Source of the DNA: Asanoa ferruginea
GTDB lineage: Bacteria > Actinomycetota > Actinomycetes > Mycobacteriales > Micromonosporaceae
DNA: 64,000 nucleotides
Reading direction: 5' to 3'
Assembly: GCF_003387075.1 (NCBI RefSeq)
Contig: NZ_QUMQ01000001.1
Location: 4,898,001-4,962,000 of the forward strand
The translations under genes were made by a program, and so were the position numbers. Below are positions 46,289 to 55,419 of this stretch, piece by piece. Position 1 is the stretch's first letter. Each line of letters begins with the position of its first letter. The notes beneath the pieces were generated by a model, which saw only the letters and a program-made list of their open reading frames with translations, had not been told where the DNA came from and made no database searches.

Positions 46289-46321
46289 CCGGGGTCGGCA
46301 GACATCCCCCAGCGACCCCGG
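46289..46321 (+). terminator. Hairpin between yajC and secD
   Basis: CCGGGGTCG (46289-46297) pairs perfectly with CGACCCCGG (46313-46321) around a 15-nt loop. No T-tract follows. It may reduce read-through or stabilise the yajC end; secD probably also has its own promoter downstream. Confidence 0.55.
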
Positions 46322-46428
46322 CATAACCTGGCGCCTGTAGACCGGTAACGCCCCCCGTTTCGATTGACTTTGATGGATAATCGCGCCGGCTCCGTCCCAC
46401 AGGGTCGGCGCATCACGCCCTGTCCGGC

Positions 46429-48399
46429 GTGACCACTGCTTCGACCCGCGCCGACGCACCCGCGACGGCCCCCAGCACAGGGAGACCCGCTGCCGTGGCA
46501 CCACCTCAGCGACAGATGCACCCAGGGCGGCAGCTAGCCATCCTCGCGGGGCTCTTCGTCGTTCTTTACGCCCTGGTGTTCCTCGTGGGAACGAGTGGCG
46601 GCGTGATGGATCGGTTGCATCCCAAGCTGGGTCTCGACCTGGTCGGTGGCAGCCGGGTGACCCTGCAGGCGACGACCGAGGGCAACAAGCCCCCGACCAA
46701 GGAGTCGCTCGACCAGGCTCGCACCATCATCGAGCAGCGGGTCAACGCGCGGGGCGTGGCCGAGGCCGAGGTGGTCACCGAAGGCGACCGCAACATCGTG
46801 GTCTCGCTGCCGGGCAAGAACGCCGACCTGAGCGGCATCGCCCAGACGGCCGAGCTGCGGTTCCGCAAGGTCATCAACATGACCGACGGCAGCGGTGCGG
46901 CAGCCGCGCCGGCGCCGTCGGCGACCCCGGTGCCGGGTGGCTCGGCCACGCCGACGCCGGATGGCACGCCGCCGGCCGCGACCGGCGCACCGTCGGCGAC
47001 GGCCACGCCGGGCACCGGCGGCACGGGCGGGGGTGCGGAGGAGACTCCCACCCCGACACCGAGTGCTACGGCGGCAGCACCCACAGCGACCCCGGCCCCG
47101 ACCGGCTCGGCGGCACCCGCTCCGGTGCCGGCCGACGTCGAGGCGGCCCGCAAGGCGGTCGAGACGAAGGTCGGCGCGGCCGCCTGGGCGGCGGCGAGCG
47201 CCCTTCAGGCACCCAGCACCGACCCGGCCGCGGCCGAGACGCTGAAGCCGTTCAGCCAGCTGAGCCCGACCGAGGTCGCGGTGCTCACACCGCAGATGCA
47301 GTTCAACGTGCCGACCATCACCTGCCAGCAACTCGACGCGCGGCCGGCCGGTTCGATCAGCAAGACCGACCAGCAGGCGATCGCCTGCCAGCTCGGCGGC
47401 AAATACCTGCTCGACGTGTCGAAGGTCTCCGGCACCGATGTCGGCAACGCCACCGCGCAGCTCGACCAGCAGGGCCAGTGGGTCGTCAGCCTCGACTTCA
47501 AGGGCGACGGCCAGGAGAAGTGGACGGCGCTGACCCGCGAGGCCTACCAGAACAGCGGCCAGACCTGTGACGCGTCGACCCTGCAAAACGGCAACTGCCT
47601 GGTCGCCGTGGTGCTCGACAACAAGATCATCTCGGCGCCCGAGATCCAGGGCGTGCTGACCGGCGACTCGCAGATCTCCGGCAGCTTCACCGCGCAGAGC
47701 TCCGACCAGCTCGCCAGCGAGCTTCGCTACGGCGCCCTGCCGCTCACCTTCACCGCGGCCGACCAGGAGAACCTGTCGCCGACGCTGGGCGCCGAATACC
47801 TGCGCGCCGGCCTGATCGCCGCGGGCATCGGCCTGCTGCTGGTCGCGATCTACGCGTTCTTCTACTACCGCCTGCTGGGCACCGTGATCGTGCTGAGCCT
47901 CGTGCTCTCCGCCGGTCTGGTCTTCGGCGCCCTGGTGTTCCTCGGCCGCCAGATCGGCTTCACGCTGACCCTGGCCGGCATCGCGGGCTTCATCGTCTCG
48001 CTCGGTGTGGCGGCGGACTCGTTCGTCATCTACTTCGAACGTCTGAAAGACGAGATACGTGAGGGCCGATCACCGCGCAGCGCGGTGCCCCGGGCCTGGG
48101 CTCGCGCGCGACGGACGATCATCTCCGCCAACGCGATCTCGATCATGGCGGCGGTGGTGCTCTACATCGTCTCCGTGGGCACGGTGAAGGGCTTCGCGTT
48201 CGCGCTCGGCCTCGCCACCATCCTCGACCTGGTCGTGGTGTTCCTCTTCCGGCACCCGATCATGACGATGTTCGCCAACACCAAGGCGTTCCTCTCGCCA
48301 CGGGTCAGCGGCCTCGGCCGGATCCTCGAACAGCACGACGACGACGGCGACGAGCCGCGCAACCCGCGTACGCGCACGCCGCGCGCCAAGGAGGCCTGA
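46429..48399 (+). CDS. secD: Protein translocase subunit SecD
   Basis: 656 residues. N-terminal membrane helix (AILAGLFVVLYALVFLV, about 37-53), the P1 extracytoplasmic domain, and five more helices in the C-terminal third. The family motif GLDLVGGSR is present near residue 65. An Ala/Pro/Thr-rich linker (about 155-225) interrupts P1 and is longer than usual. GTG 46429 is taken as start; no strong ribosome site is visible. secF starts 1 nt after the stop. Confidence 0.95.
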   Translation: MTTASTRADAPATAPSTGRPAAVAPPQRQMHPGRQLAILAGLFVVLYALVFLVGTSGGVMDRLHPKLGLDLVGGSRVTLQATTEGNKPPTKESLDQARTIIEQRVNARGVAEAEVVTEGDRNIVVSLPGKNADLSGIAQTAELRFRKVINMTDGSGAAAAPAPSATPVPGGSATPTPDGTPPAATGAPSATATPGTGGTGGGAEETPTPTPSATAAAPTATPAPTGSAAPAPVPADVEAARKAVETKVGAAAWAAASALQAPSTDPAAAETLKPFSQLSPTEVAVLTPQMQFNVPTITCQQLDARPAGSISKTDQQAIACQLGGKYLLDVSKVSGTDVGNATAQLDQQGQWVVSLDFKGDGQEKWTALTREAYQNSGQTCDASTLQNGNCLVAVVLDNKIISAPEIQGVLTGDSQISGSFTAQSSDQLASELRYGALPLTFTAADQENLSPTLGAEYLRAGLIAAGIGLLLVAIYAFFYYRLLGTVIVLSLVLSAGLVFGALVFLGRQIGFTLTLAGIAGFIVSLGVAADSFVIYFERLKDEIREGRSPRSAVPRAWARARRTIISANAISIMAAVVLYIVSVGTVKGFAFALGLATILDLVVVFLFRHPIMTMFANTKAFLSPRVSGLGRILEQHDDDGDEPRNPRTRTPRAKEA

Positions 48400-48400
48400 G

Positions 48401-49606
48401 ATGTCGAAGTCGGGTTTGGCCAACCGGCTCTACCGCGGTGAGGCCGGTCTCAACCTCATCGGCAAGCGCAAGCTCTGGTTCGGCATCGCCGGCGCCCTGA
48501 TCCTGGTCGCGTTGCTGAGCTTCGGCATCAACCGGTTCACCCTCGGCATCGAGTTCGCCGGCGGCAACCAGTTCATCGTGCCGGCGAGCAGCAGCGTCTC
48601 GCTCGACAAGACGCAGGGCGCGGTCGAGAAGGCGCTGGCCGACAACAACACCAGCGCGACGGCCCTGCCGGCGCAGCAGGTCGGCCGCGGCGGCGAGACC
48701 TGGTTCGAGGTCAAGACGTCGATCCTGACCCCCGAGCAGACCAAGGCGGTGACCGAGCAGGTCGCCAAGGAGCTCGGGGTCCCGACCGACCAGATCAACA
48801 GCAGCCGGGTCAGCCCGGCCTGGGGCAGCCAGGTCACCGAGCGCGCGGTGCTCGGTCTGGTGATCTTCGTAGCGCTCGTGATGGTCTACCTGATCCTGCG
48901 CTTCGAGTGGCGGATGGCGGTCGCGGCCGTCTCCTCGCTGTTGCTCAACCTCGTGCTGACGGCTGGGCTCTACTCTTTAGCGGGCTTCGAGGTCACCCCA
49001 GCAACGATCATCGGTTTCCTGACGATCCTCGGCTTCGCGCTTTACGACGTGGTCGTGGTGTTCGACAAGGTGCAGGAAAACACCAGAGGCATCACGGCGA
49101 GCAACACGACGACCTACGCCGAGTCGGCCAACCTGGCGATCAACCAGACCCTGATGCGGTCGATCAACACCGGTCTGGTCGCGCTGCTGCCGGTCGGTGG
49201 TCTGCTGATCGCCGGGCTGTCGGGTGCGAGCACCCTGGCCGACCTGGGCCTCGTGCTCTTCGTCGGTATGGCGATCGCGGTCTACTCGTCGATCTTCTTC
49301 GCGACCCCGGTGCTGGTCACGCTCAAGGAGTTCGAGCCGCGGATCCAGGCGCACACCAAGCGCGTACTCGCCCGCCGGTCGGCGATCGCCCGGGGCGAGG
49401 TCGCCCCGAAGAAGGGCGAGGCCGCTCCGGCCGGCGCGCGCCAGCCGCGGCAGGCCGCGCCCGAGCAGTCGGCCTCCGAGGTCGCCGCGCTGGCGGGCTC
49501 GGCGCCGAAGGTGGGCGCCCGCCCGTCGACGGCGAAGCGCTCCTCGGGTGGCAACCGCGGCGGCCGCCCCGGCGGCAACCGGCCCGGCGGCGCGAAGCGC
49601 CGCTAG
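48401..49606 (+). CDS. secF: Protein translocase subunit SecF
   Basis: 401 residues, six membrane helices. Motifs GIEFAGGNQF and VTPATIIGFLTILGFALYDVVVVFDKVQEN are those of SecF. A basic, Ala-rich C-terminal tail of about 80 residues follows. ATG 48401 follows AAGGAGG within the secD end. A rare leucine TTA codon lies at 48977-48979. Confidence 0.96.
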   Translation: MSKSGLANRLYRGEAGLNLIGKRKLWFGIAGALILVALLSFGINRFTLGIEFAGGNQFIVPASSSVSLDKTQGAVEKALADNNTSATALPAQQVGRGGETWFEVKTSILTPEQTKAVTEQVAKELGVPTDQINSSRVSPAWGSQVTERAVLGLVIFVALVMVYLILRFEWRMAVAAVSSLLLNLVLTAGLYSLAGFEVTPATIIGFLTILGFALYDVVVVFDKVQENTRGITASNTTTYAESANLAINQTLMRSINTGLVALLPVGGLLIAGLSGASTLADLGLVLFVGMAIAVYSSIFFATPVLVTLKEFEPRIQAHTKRVLARRSAIARGEVAPKKGEAAPAGARQPRQAAPEQSASEVAALAGSAPKVGARPSTAKRSSGGNRGGRPGGNRPGGAKRR

Positions 49607-49609
49607 GTG

Positions 49610-50143
49610 ATGGATGACAAAGCACTAGCGGAACTGGTGGCCGGGCACGTCGTCGACGTGCCCGACTTCCCGCAGCCGGGAATCCTGTTCAAGGACATCA
49701 CGCCGCTGTTCGGTGACGGGCCGGCGTTCCGGCAGGCGATCGACGCGATCGTCGACCACCACGGCCGCGACTCGTTCGACGTCGTCGCCGGCGTCGAGGC
49801 CCGCGGTTTCCTGATGGCCGGTGCTATCGGATACGCGACCGGCGCCGGCGTGCTGCCGGTGCGCAAGGCCGGCAAGCTGCCCCGCGAGGTGCACGCCGCT
49901 TCCTACGCGCTGGAATACGGCGAGGCCACCCTAGAGGTGCACATCGACGCTCTTAAGCCGGGGCAGCGGGTGCTGGTGGTCGACGACGTGCTGGCCACCG
50001 GCGGCACCGCCGAGGCGACCCTCTCCCTGGTCGAGCAGGCCGGGGGAATGGTGGCCGGCTTCAGCGTGTTGATCGAGTTAGCGTTCCTGCACGGTCGGGA
50101 CCGCCTCGCTCCCCGCGAGGTTCACGCGCTTTTGACCGTTTAG
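49610..50143 (+). CDS. apt: Adenine phosphoribosyltransferase
   Basis: 177 residues. The PRPP loop is [16 protein letters not shown] (121-136); substrate motifs [14 protein letters not shown] and [12 protein letters not shown] are present. Salvages adenine to AMP. Starts at ATG 49610 right after the secF stop; GTG 49607 is in frame one codon earlier. Contains a TTA codon at 50078-50080. Precedes relA, as in other actinobacteria. A short hairpin lies at 50150-50167. Confidence 0.95.
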   Translation: MDDKALAELVAGHVVDVPDFPQPGILFKDITPLFGDGPAFRQAIDAIVDHHGRDSFDVVAGVEARGFLMAGAIGYATGAGVLPVRKAGKLPREVHAASYALEYGEATLEVHIDALKPGQRVLVVDDVLATGGTAEATLSLVEQAGGMVAGFSVLIELAFLHGRDRLAPREVHALLTV

Positions 50144-50290
50144 CTGCTTCCCGCCTGTCCGGGCGGGATCGGCCGGACGGGTAGAATTGAGCGCACCCGG
50201 CCCCGACCCGGCACGGATCGCCACCACCTGGCTAGCGCAGGTGTTGCCGGCCCGATACGGTCGGTGGATCGCGAGGTGTTGAGGAGGCCG

Positions 50291-53200
50291 GTGTCCCACG
50301 ACGTCGCCCCACCGGTTGCGGGCTCAAAACGCCCGACCGGCGAGGCAGAGCACACGACCGGGCACCCGACGGAGTCGGCCCCGGCCGGCGTTGAAACACG
50401 CCCCGAAACCGACACCGCGACCGGCAACGGCGCCCACGGCCCGGCCGGCGCCCCGATCGTGACGTCGGCTCGCCCGGGCGGCAACGTCGGCGCGGCCGCC
50501 ACCGTCACTCCTGAGGGCGCCAACGGTGCCGCTGAGAGCGCGGAGCCCGGTCCGTCCGGGTCCGCCCCGAGCGCGAAATCCACCACCAGGTCCAAGTCCT
50601 CGAGCGCCAAGTCCGCTCCGGCCACTGCCGGCGCGGCCGCACCTGCTTCTGGCGGGTCCGGCTCGGCGCCGACGGCCTCAGACGGATCCAGCTCTCCTTC
50701 CGGCGGGGCCACGAAGACTCGCTCCGGCGGCGGCGCGTCCGCGCCGGCTCCGACTAGTTCCGACTCGGCGGGCAGCGGGTCCGCGGCGACGACCTCTGGC
50801 TCGCCGGGCGGCGGGTCCGCGACCACCTCCGGCTCGGCGAGCAGTCGGTCCGCAGCGACGACCTCCGGCCCGGCGAGCGACTCTGGCTCGGCCGGCGGTG
50901 GGTCCGCGACGACCACCTCCGAATCCGAGGGCAGCGGGTCCGCGACGACCGAGTCTGCCCCCTCGACCGGCGCCGATGAGGCTGACGACACGGGCGCGGG
51001 TGGGGCTGGGGCTGGGCGGATCACTCCGGCGGCGCCGGGCTCGAGTGCGGCCGAGGTTGCTGGGCGCGCGGGCCAGGCCGTATCCCCGCCGGATGTTGAT
51101 CGTGCCGGGACGGTCGAAGACAGTGAGTCGACCGTTGAGTGGCCGGCCAATGGGCGGGCGCCGCACGAGGTGCAGGACGACGAGGACGATGGCGTTGTCG
51201 TGCCGTTCCGGGAGCGGGGCGCGACCACGCGCGATCCGGCCAGCGAGACCGGGTCGGGCTTTGGCCTGGCTGGCACGCCGACCGGGCGGCGGGTTCGGGC
51301 GCGGCTGGCGCGGTTCAACGCTCCGTGGCAGGCGCCGCAGGTCAGTGAGGTGCTCGAGCCGCTGATCGCGACGCACCGAGCGAGCCACCCCAAGGCCGAC
51401 GCCCGGCTGTTGCAGCGGGCGTTTGACACTGCCGCGCAGTGGCACTCGGGGCAATACCGCAAGTCGGGCGATCCCTACATCACGCACCCGCTCGCGGTCG
51501 CGACCATCCTGGCCAACCTCGGGATGGACACGACCACGCTGGTCGCGGCGTTGCTGCACGACACGATCGAAGACACCGACTACACGCTCGAGTCGATGCG
51601 CACCGACTTCGGTGGCGAGGTCGCGCTCCTCGTCGACGGCGTCACCAAGCTCGACAAGGTCAAGCTCGGCGACGCGGCCAAGGCCGAGACGATCCGCAAG
51701 ATGGTCGTCGCGATGGCCAAGGACCCGCGCGTTCTGGTGATCAAGCTGGCCGACCGGCTGCACAACATGCGCACGCTGACCTTCCTCCCGCGGCCCAAGC
51801 AGGAGCAGAAGGCCAAGGAGACGCTCGAGATCCTCGCGCCGTTGGCACACCGCCTCGGTATGAACACGATCAAGTGGGAGCTCGAGGACCTGGCGTTCGG
51901 CACGCTGTTCCCGAAGCGGTTCGAGGAGATCAACCGGCTGATCGGCGAGCACCAGCCGCAGCGTGAGGCGTTGCTGCGCCAGGTGACCCAGAAGGTGCAC
52001 ACCGACCTGCGGTCCGCGAAGATCAAGGCGGAGACCACCGGACGGCCGAAGCACCTCTACTCGATCTATCAGAAGATGATCGTGCGCGGTCGTGACTTCA
52101 ACGACATATACGATCTTGTTGGCGTACGCATCCTGGTCGAGACCGTTCGCGACTGCTACGCGGCGCTCGGTGTGATCCACGCGAACTGGCAGCCCGTGCC
52201 GGGCCGGTTCAAGGACTACATCGCGATGCCGAAGTTCAACATGTACCAGTCGCTGCACACGACGGTGATCGGTCCGACCGGCAAGCCCGTCGAGATGCAG
52301 ATCCGGACCTACGCGATGCACCGCACGGCGGAGTTCGGCATCGCGGCGCACTGGAAATACAAGGAGCAGAAGGGCGCGACGATCGTCGGCCCGCCGGCCC
52401 ACATCGACGAGATGACCTGGCTGCGGCAGCTGCTCGACTGGCAGCGGGAGGCCAGCGACCCGAGCGAGTTCCTCGACGCGCTCCGGTTCGACCTCTCCAG
52501 CCAGGAGGTCTACGTCTTCACGCCCAAGGGCGACGTGATACCGCTGCCGACGGGTTCGACGCCGGTCGACTTCGCCTACGCGGTGCACACCGAGGTCGGG
52601 CACAAGTGCATCGGCGCGCGGGTCAACGGCAAGTTGGTGCCGCTGGAGTCGACGCTGTCCAACGGCGACGTGATCGAGATCTTCACGTCGAAGTCCGACA
52701 CGGCCGGCCCGACGCAAGACTGGCTCGGCTTCGTCAAGTCGCCGCGGGCCCGCACGAAGATCCGCCAATACTTCAACAAGGAACGTCGCGAAGAGGCGAT
52801 CGAGGCCGGCAAGGACGCGATCGTCAAGGCGATGCGCAAGCAGGGTGTGCCGCTGCAGCGCATGCTGACCTCCGACAACCTGATGACCATCGCCCGCGAC
52901 CTGCACCTGGCCGATGTCGCCTCGCTCTACGCGGCGGTCGGCGACAACCAGGTGTCGGCGCAGTCGGTGGTGCAGCGCCTGATGGCGTCCTACGGCGGTG
53001 AGGAAGGCGCGGCCGAAGACCTGGCCGAGACCGCCGTCGCGACCCGTCCGCCGCGGTCGCGGACTGCCGGTCACGACCCGGGTGTGGTCGTCAAGGGCGT
53101 CAGTGACGTCTGGATCAAGCTGGCCCGCTGTTGCACGCCGGTGCCACCGGACTCGGTCTTCGGCTTCGTGACCCGCTCCGGCGGCGTCTCGGTGCACCGC

Positions 53201-53527
53201 GAAGACTGCGCCAACGCCGAAGACCTGAAGGCCCAGCCCGAGCGGGTGCTCGAGGTGAGCTGGAAGCTGACCTCGGCGTCGACGTTCCTGGTGGCCATCC
53301 AGGTCGAGGCCCTCGACCGGCACAAGCTGCTGGCCGACGTGACCCGGGTGCTCTCCGACGAGCGGGTCAACATCCTCTCGGCGACGGTGACCACGACCCG
53401 CGACCGGGTGGCGGTGAGCCGGTTCAGCTTCGAGATGGCCGACCCCAAGCACCTCGGCCACCTGCTGGCCGCCGTACGCAAGGTCGACGGCGTCTTCGAC
53501 GCCTACCGGGTGACCTCGGGGGCGTAG
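50291..53527 (+). CDS. relA: Bifunctional (p)ppGpp synthetase/hydrolase with long N-terminal extension
   Basis: 1078 residues, longer than usual for actinobacterial Rel. Residues 1 to about 330 are a Ser/Ala/Gly/Thr/Pro-rich extension. The HD hydrolase domain begins near 380 ([16 protein letters not shown], then HDTIEDT). The synthetase domain has [15 protein letters not shown], in which RGRD resembles the RXKD motif of bifunctional enzymes. TGS ([12 protein letters not shown]), the zinc-finger-like region ([10 protein letters not shown]) and ACT domain follow. GTG 50291 follows GAGGAGG. A TAGAAT at 50182-50187 may be its -10. Confidence 0.94.
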   Translation: MSHDVAPPVAGSKRPTGEAEHTTGHPTESAPAGVETRPETDTATGNGAHGPAGAPIVTSARPGGNVGAAATVTPEGANGAAESAEPGPSGSAPSAKSTTRSKSSSAKSAPATAGAAAPASGGSGSAPTASDGSSSPSGGATKTRSGGGASAPAPTSSDSAGSGSAATTSGSPGGGSATTSGSASSRSAATTSGPASDSGSAGGGSATTTSESEGSGSATTESAPSTGADEADDTGAGGAGAGRITPAAPGSSAAEVAGRAGQAVSPPDVDRAGTVEDSESTVEWPANGRAPHEVQDDEDDGVVVPFRERGATTRDPASETGSGFGLAGTPTGRRVRARLARFNAPWQAPQVSEVLEPLIATHRASHPKADARLLQRAFDTAAQWHSGQYRKSGDPYITHPLAVATILANLGMDTTTLVAALLHDTIEDTDYTLESMRTDFGGEVALLVDGVTKLDKVKLGDAAKAETIRKMVVAMAKDPRVLVIKLADRLHNMRTLTFLPRPKQEQKAKETLEILAPLAHRLGMNTIKWELEDLAFGTLFPKRFEEINRLIGEHQPQREALLRQVTQKVHTDLRSAKIKAETTGRPKHLYSIYQKMIVRGRDFNDIYDLVGVRILVETVRDCYAALGVIHANWQPVPGRFKDYIAMPKFNMYQSLHTTVIGPTGKPVEMQIRTYAMHRTAEFGIAAHWKYKEQKGATIVGPPAHIDEMTWLRQLLDWQREASDPSEFLDALRFDLSSQEVYVFTPKGDVIPLPTGSTPVDFAYAVHTEVGHKCIGARVNGKLVPLESTLSNGDVIEIFTSKSDTAGPTQDWLGFVKSPRARTKIRQYFNKERREEAIEAGKDAIVKAMRKQGVPLQRMLTSDNLMTIARDLHLADVASLYAAVGDNQVSAQSVVQRLMASYGGEEGAAEDLAETAVATRPPRSRTAGHDPGVVVKGVSDVWIKLARCCTPVPPDSVFGFVTRSGGVSVHREDCANAEDLKAQPERVLEVSWKLTSASTFLVAIQVEALDRHKLLADVTRVLSDERVNILSATVTTTRDRVAVSRFSFEMADPKHLGHLLAAVRKVDGVFDAYRVTSGA

Positions 53528-53538
53528 CGCTCTTACGG

Positions 53539-53570
53539 AAACCGGGTCCTACGGGGCCCGGTTTTCTTTG
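53539..53570 (+). terminator. Terminator hairpin of relA
   Basis: AAACCGGG (53539-53546) pairs with CCCGGTTT (53557-53564), followed by TTCTTTG. It stands 11 nt after the relA stop. This is the best rho-independent form in the window. Confidence 0.8.
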
Positions 53571-53597
53571 TCCTCGACGCCGACAATGTTTTTTGTC

Positions 53598-53627
53598 TTG
53601 ACGGGAAGAGTTGTCGGAAGATAGCGT
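53598..53627 (+). promoter_or_regulatory. Promoter of the ArsR-SRPBCC operon
   Basis: TTGACG (53598-53603) and TAGCGT (53622-53627) with an 18-nt spacer. The -10 ends 7 nt before ATG 53635, so the message would be leaderless. Confidence 0.6.
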
Positions 53628-53634
53628 TGGGGAC

Positions 53635-54228
53635 ATGATCGAGGTGGGAGTCATTGAGGAGGCGGGGGCGGCCGAGGTCGCGCTCGATCCGATCCGGGCG
53701 CGGCTGTTGGGGCTGCTCGCCGAGCCGCACTCGGCCACCAGCCTGGCGGCGGTCGTCGGGTTGCCGCGGCAGAAGGTCAACTACCACTTGAAGACGCTCG
53801 AGACGCACGGGCTGGTCGAGCTCGTCGAAGAGCGGCGCAAGGGCAACGTGACGGAGCGGGTCATGCGGGCGACCGCCGCCTCGTTCGTGATCTCGCCGAT
53901 CGCCCTCTCCGCCGTGCGGCCCAATCCTGACCGGGCGCCCGACCGGCTTTCCGCCCGCTGGCTGCTCGCCCTCGCGGCGCGGCTGGTGCAGGAGACCGGG
54001 CAGCTCATCACCGGCGCCGCCCGGGCCGGGAAGCCGGTGGCCACGTTCGCGCTCGACGGCACGGTGCGGTTCGCGTCCGCGGCCGATCGGGCCGCTTTCA
54101 CTCAGGAGCTGACCGCGGCGGTCGCCGCGCTGGTCGGCCGCTACCACGACGAGCAGGCGCCCGGTGGGCGCGACCACCGGGTCATCGTCGCCATCCACCC
54201 GAAAATCAGTGAGACGAAGGAGTCCTGA
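53635..54228 (+). CDS. ArsR-type winged-helix regulator
   Basis: 197 residues. Winged-helix domain about 15-75 with recognition segment SLAAVVGLPRQKVNYHLKTLETHGLVE. The C-terminal part is an unassigned helical domain. ATG 53635 is chosen over an in-frame codon at 53611 because of the promoter spacing. The SRPBCC gene begins 2 nt after its stop, a common pairing in which the ArsR protein controls the partner. The signal is unknown. Confidence 0.85.
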   Translation: MIEVGVIEEAGAAEVALDPIRARLLGLLAEPHSATSLAAVVGLPRQKVNYHLKTLETHGLVELVEERRKGNVTERVMRATAASFVISPIALSAVRPNPDRAPDRLSARWLLALAARLVQETGQLITGAARAGKPVATFALDGTVRFASAADRAAFTQELTAAVAALVGRYHDEQAPGGRDHRVIVAIHPKISETKES

Positions 54229-54229
54229 C

Positions 54230-54967
54230 ATGTCCGAGACGCACGAGTTCGAGCTGGTCCACGACATCGACCTGCCGGCCAGCCCCGAGCAGGTGTGGGA
54301 CGCCATCGCCACTGGGCCGGGCATCGACTCCTGGTTCATGGGACGCAACACGGTCGAGCCGGGGGAGGGCGGCGCCACCTCGATGGAGCTGCCGGGCTTC
54401 ACCGCGCAGGCGACGGTCACCGCGTGGGAGCCGGGTCGGCACTTCGCCTACCGCGGCCAGGCCGCCGAAGACGGCACGTTCATGGCCTTCGAATATCTGA
54501 TCGAGGGGCGCGACGGTGGCTCGACCGCCCTGCGGCTGGTGCACAGCGGCATCCTCGGCGCCGACTGGGAGGAGCAATACGACGCGCTGCGCCAGGGCAA
54601 CCCGCTCTACCTGCGCACCCTCGCGCAATATCTGGAGCACTTCGCCGGCCGGCACGCGGTGCCGGTAGCCGCGTTCGGGCCGCAGCAGGCCGACCTCGAC
54701 ACGGCGTGGGCGGCGCTGACCCGGGCGACCGGGCTCGACAAAGACTTCCAGGAGGGCGACGCGGTGCGCCTCACCGTCGACGGCCAGCAGGTCGAGGGCG
54801 TGGTCGACACCGCGGTGGTGCCCGGGTTCCTGGGCGTGCGCACCGACAACGCGCTGCTCCGGTTCGTCGGCGGCGAGATGATCATGACGGGCCACCACGT
54901 CTTCGCCGACGTCGACCAGGCCGAGGCCGAGCGGAGCTGGACCAACTGGCTGGCGTCGATCTACTGA
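54230..54967 (+). CDS. SRPBCC (AHSA1-like) domain protein
   Basis: 245 residues. Residues 5 to about 140 form an AHSA1/Bet v 1-type fold (HDIDLPASPEQVWDAIATGPGIDSWF, then FMAFEYLIEG). The remaining 100 residues are a second, unassigned part. It may bind a hydrophobic ligand. ATG 54230 follows GAAGGAGT within the end of the ArsR gene. A 17-bp hairpin follows. Confidence 0.82.
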   Translation: MSETHEFELVHDIDLPASPEQVWDAIATGPGIDSWFMGRNTVEPGEGGATSMELPGFTAQATVTAWEPGRHFAYRGQAAEDGTFMAFEYLIEGRDGGSTALRLVHSGILGADWEEQYDALRQGNPLYLRTLAQYLEHFAGRHAVPVAAFGPQQADLDTAWAALTRATGLDKDFQEGDAVRLTVDGQQVEGVVDTAVVPGFLGVRTDNALLRFVGGEMIMTGHHVFADVDQAEAERSWTNWLASIY

Positions 54968-54988
54968 GGCCGGTTGACGAGTGCACGA

Positions 54989-55030
54989 GCGCCGCGCCGC
55001 CCGGCCGACAGCCGGGCGGCGCGGCGCTTT
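54989..55030 (+). terminator. 17-bp GC terminator hairpin
   Basis: 54989-55005 and 55011-55027 are perfect 17-nt complements (GCGCCGCGCCGCCCGGC in the left arm) around CGACA, followed by TTT. It ends the ArsR-SRPBCC transcript. The next 390 nt to the GT2 start hold an AT-richer patch near 55044-55080, but no clear promoter or gene. Confidence 0.85.
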
Positions 55031-55419
55031 CGCGGCCGCGCCGTTGAATTCAGGTAAATTATTGCATCGCGATCGGTAGTTTCCCCAGGTCAATGCTTGT
55101 CTGGGTGCAGTATTTCGGTGGCACCGCAATGACGGGCATGAACCTCCGCGATTCCGGCAATTGGCGGCGCCGGAGCCCACCGACCGGTGACCAAGATCAA
55201 GACCAGCCGGCGAACTTCGCTGACTATTCGGCCATCGCCAATACCTCGACCGGCCTGACCAGGGGTGATGTTTCTCGCCCGGCCCGCGCTTGAGGCGCTC
55301 GCCGACGGCATGTTGCGATCATGGCTCGCCGGGATGCCGCCGCACGCACTCCTCGGCCGTTGAGCGCGTCCAGCCTACGGGGGCTGGTGCTGACCGCTGG
55401 TCAGGCCAAGGAGGAAGTG

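Noticed and set aside
50678-53461. Open frame of 927 codons on minus opposite relA
   Set aside because: Antisense shadow; no motifs.
55093-55293. 66-codon open frame in the gap before the GT2 gene
   Set aside because: No ribosome site, no family resemblance, polar low-complexity content; the gap looks like a promoter region after a terminator.
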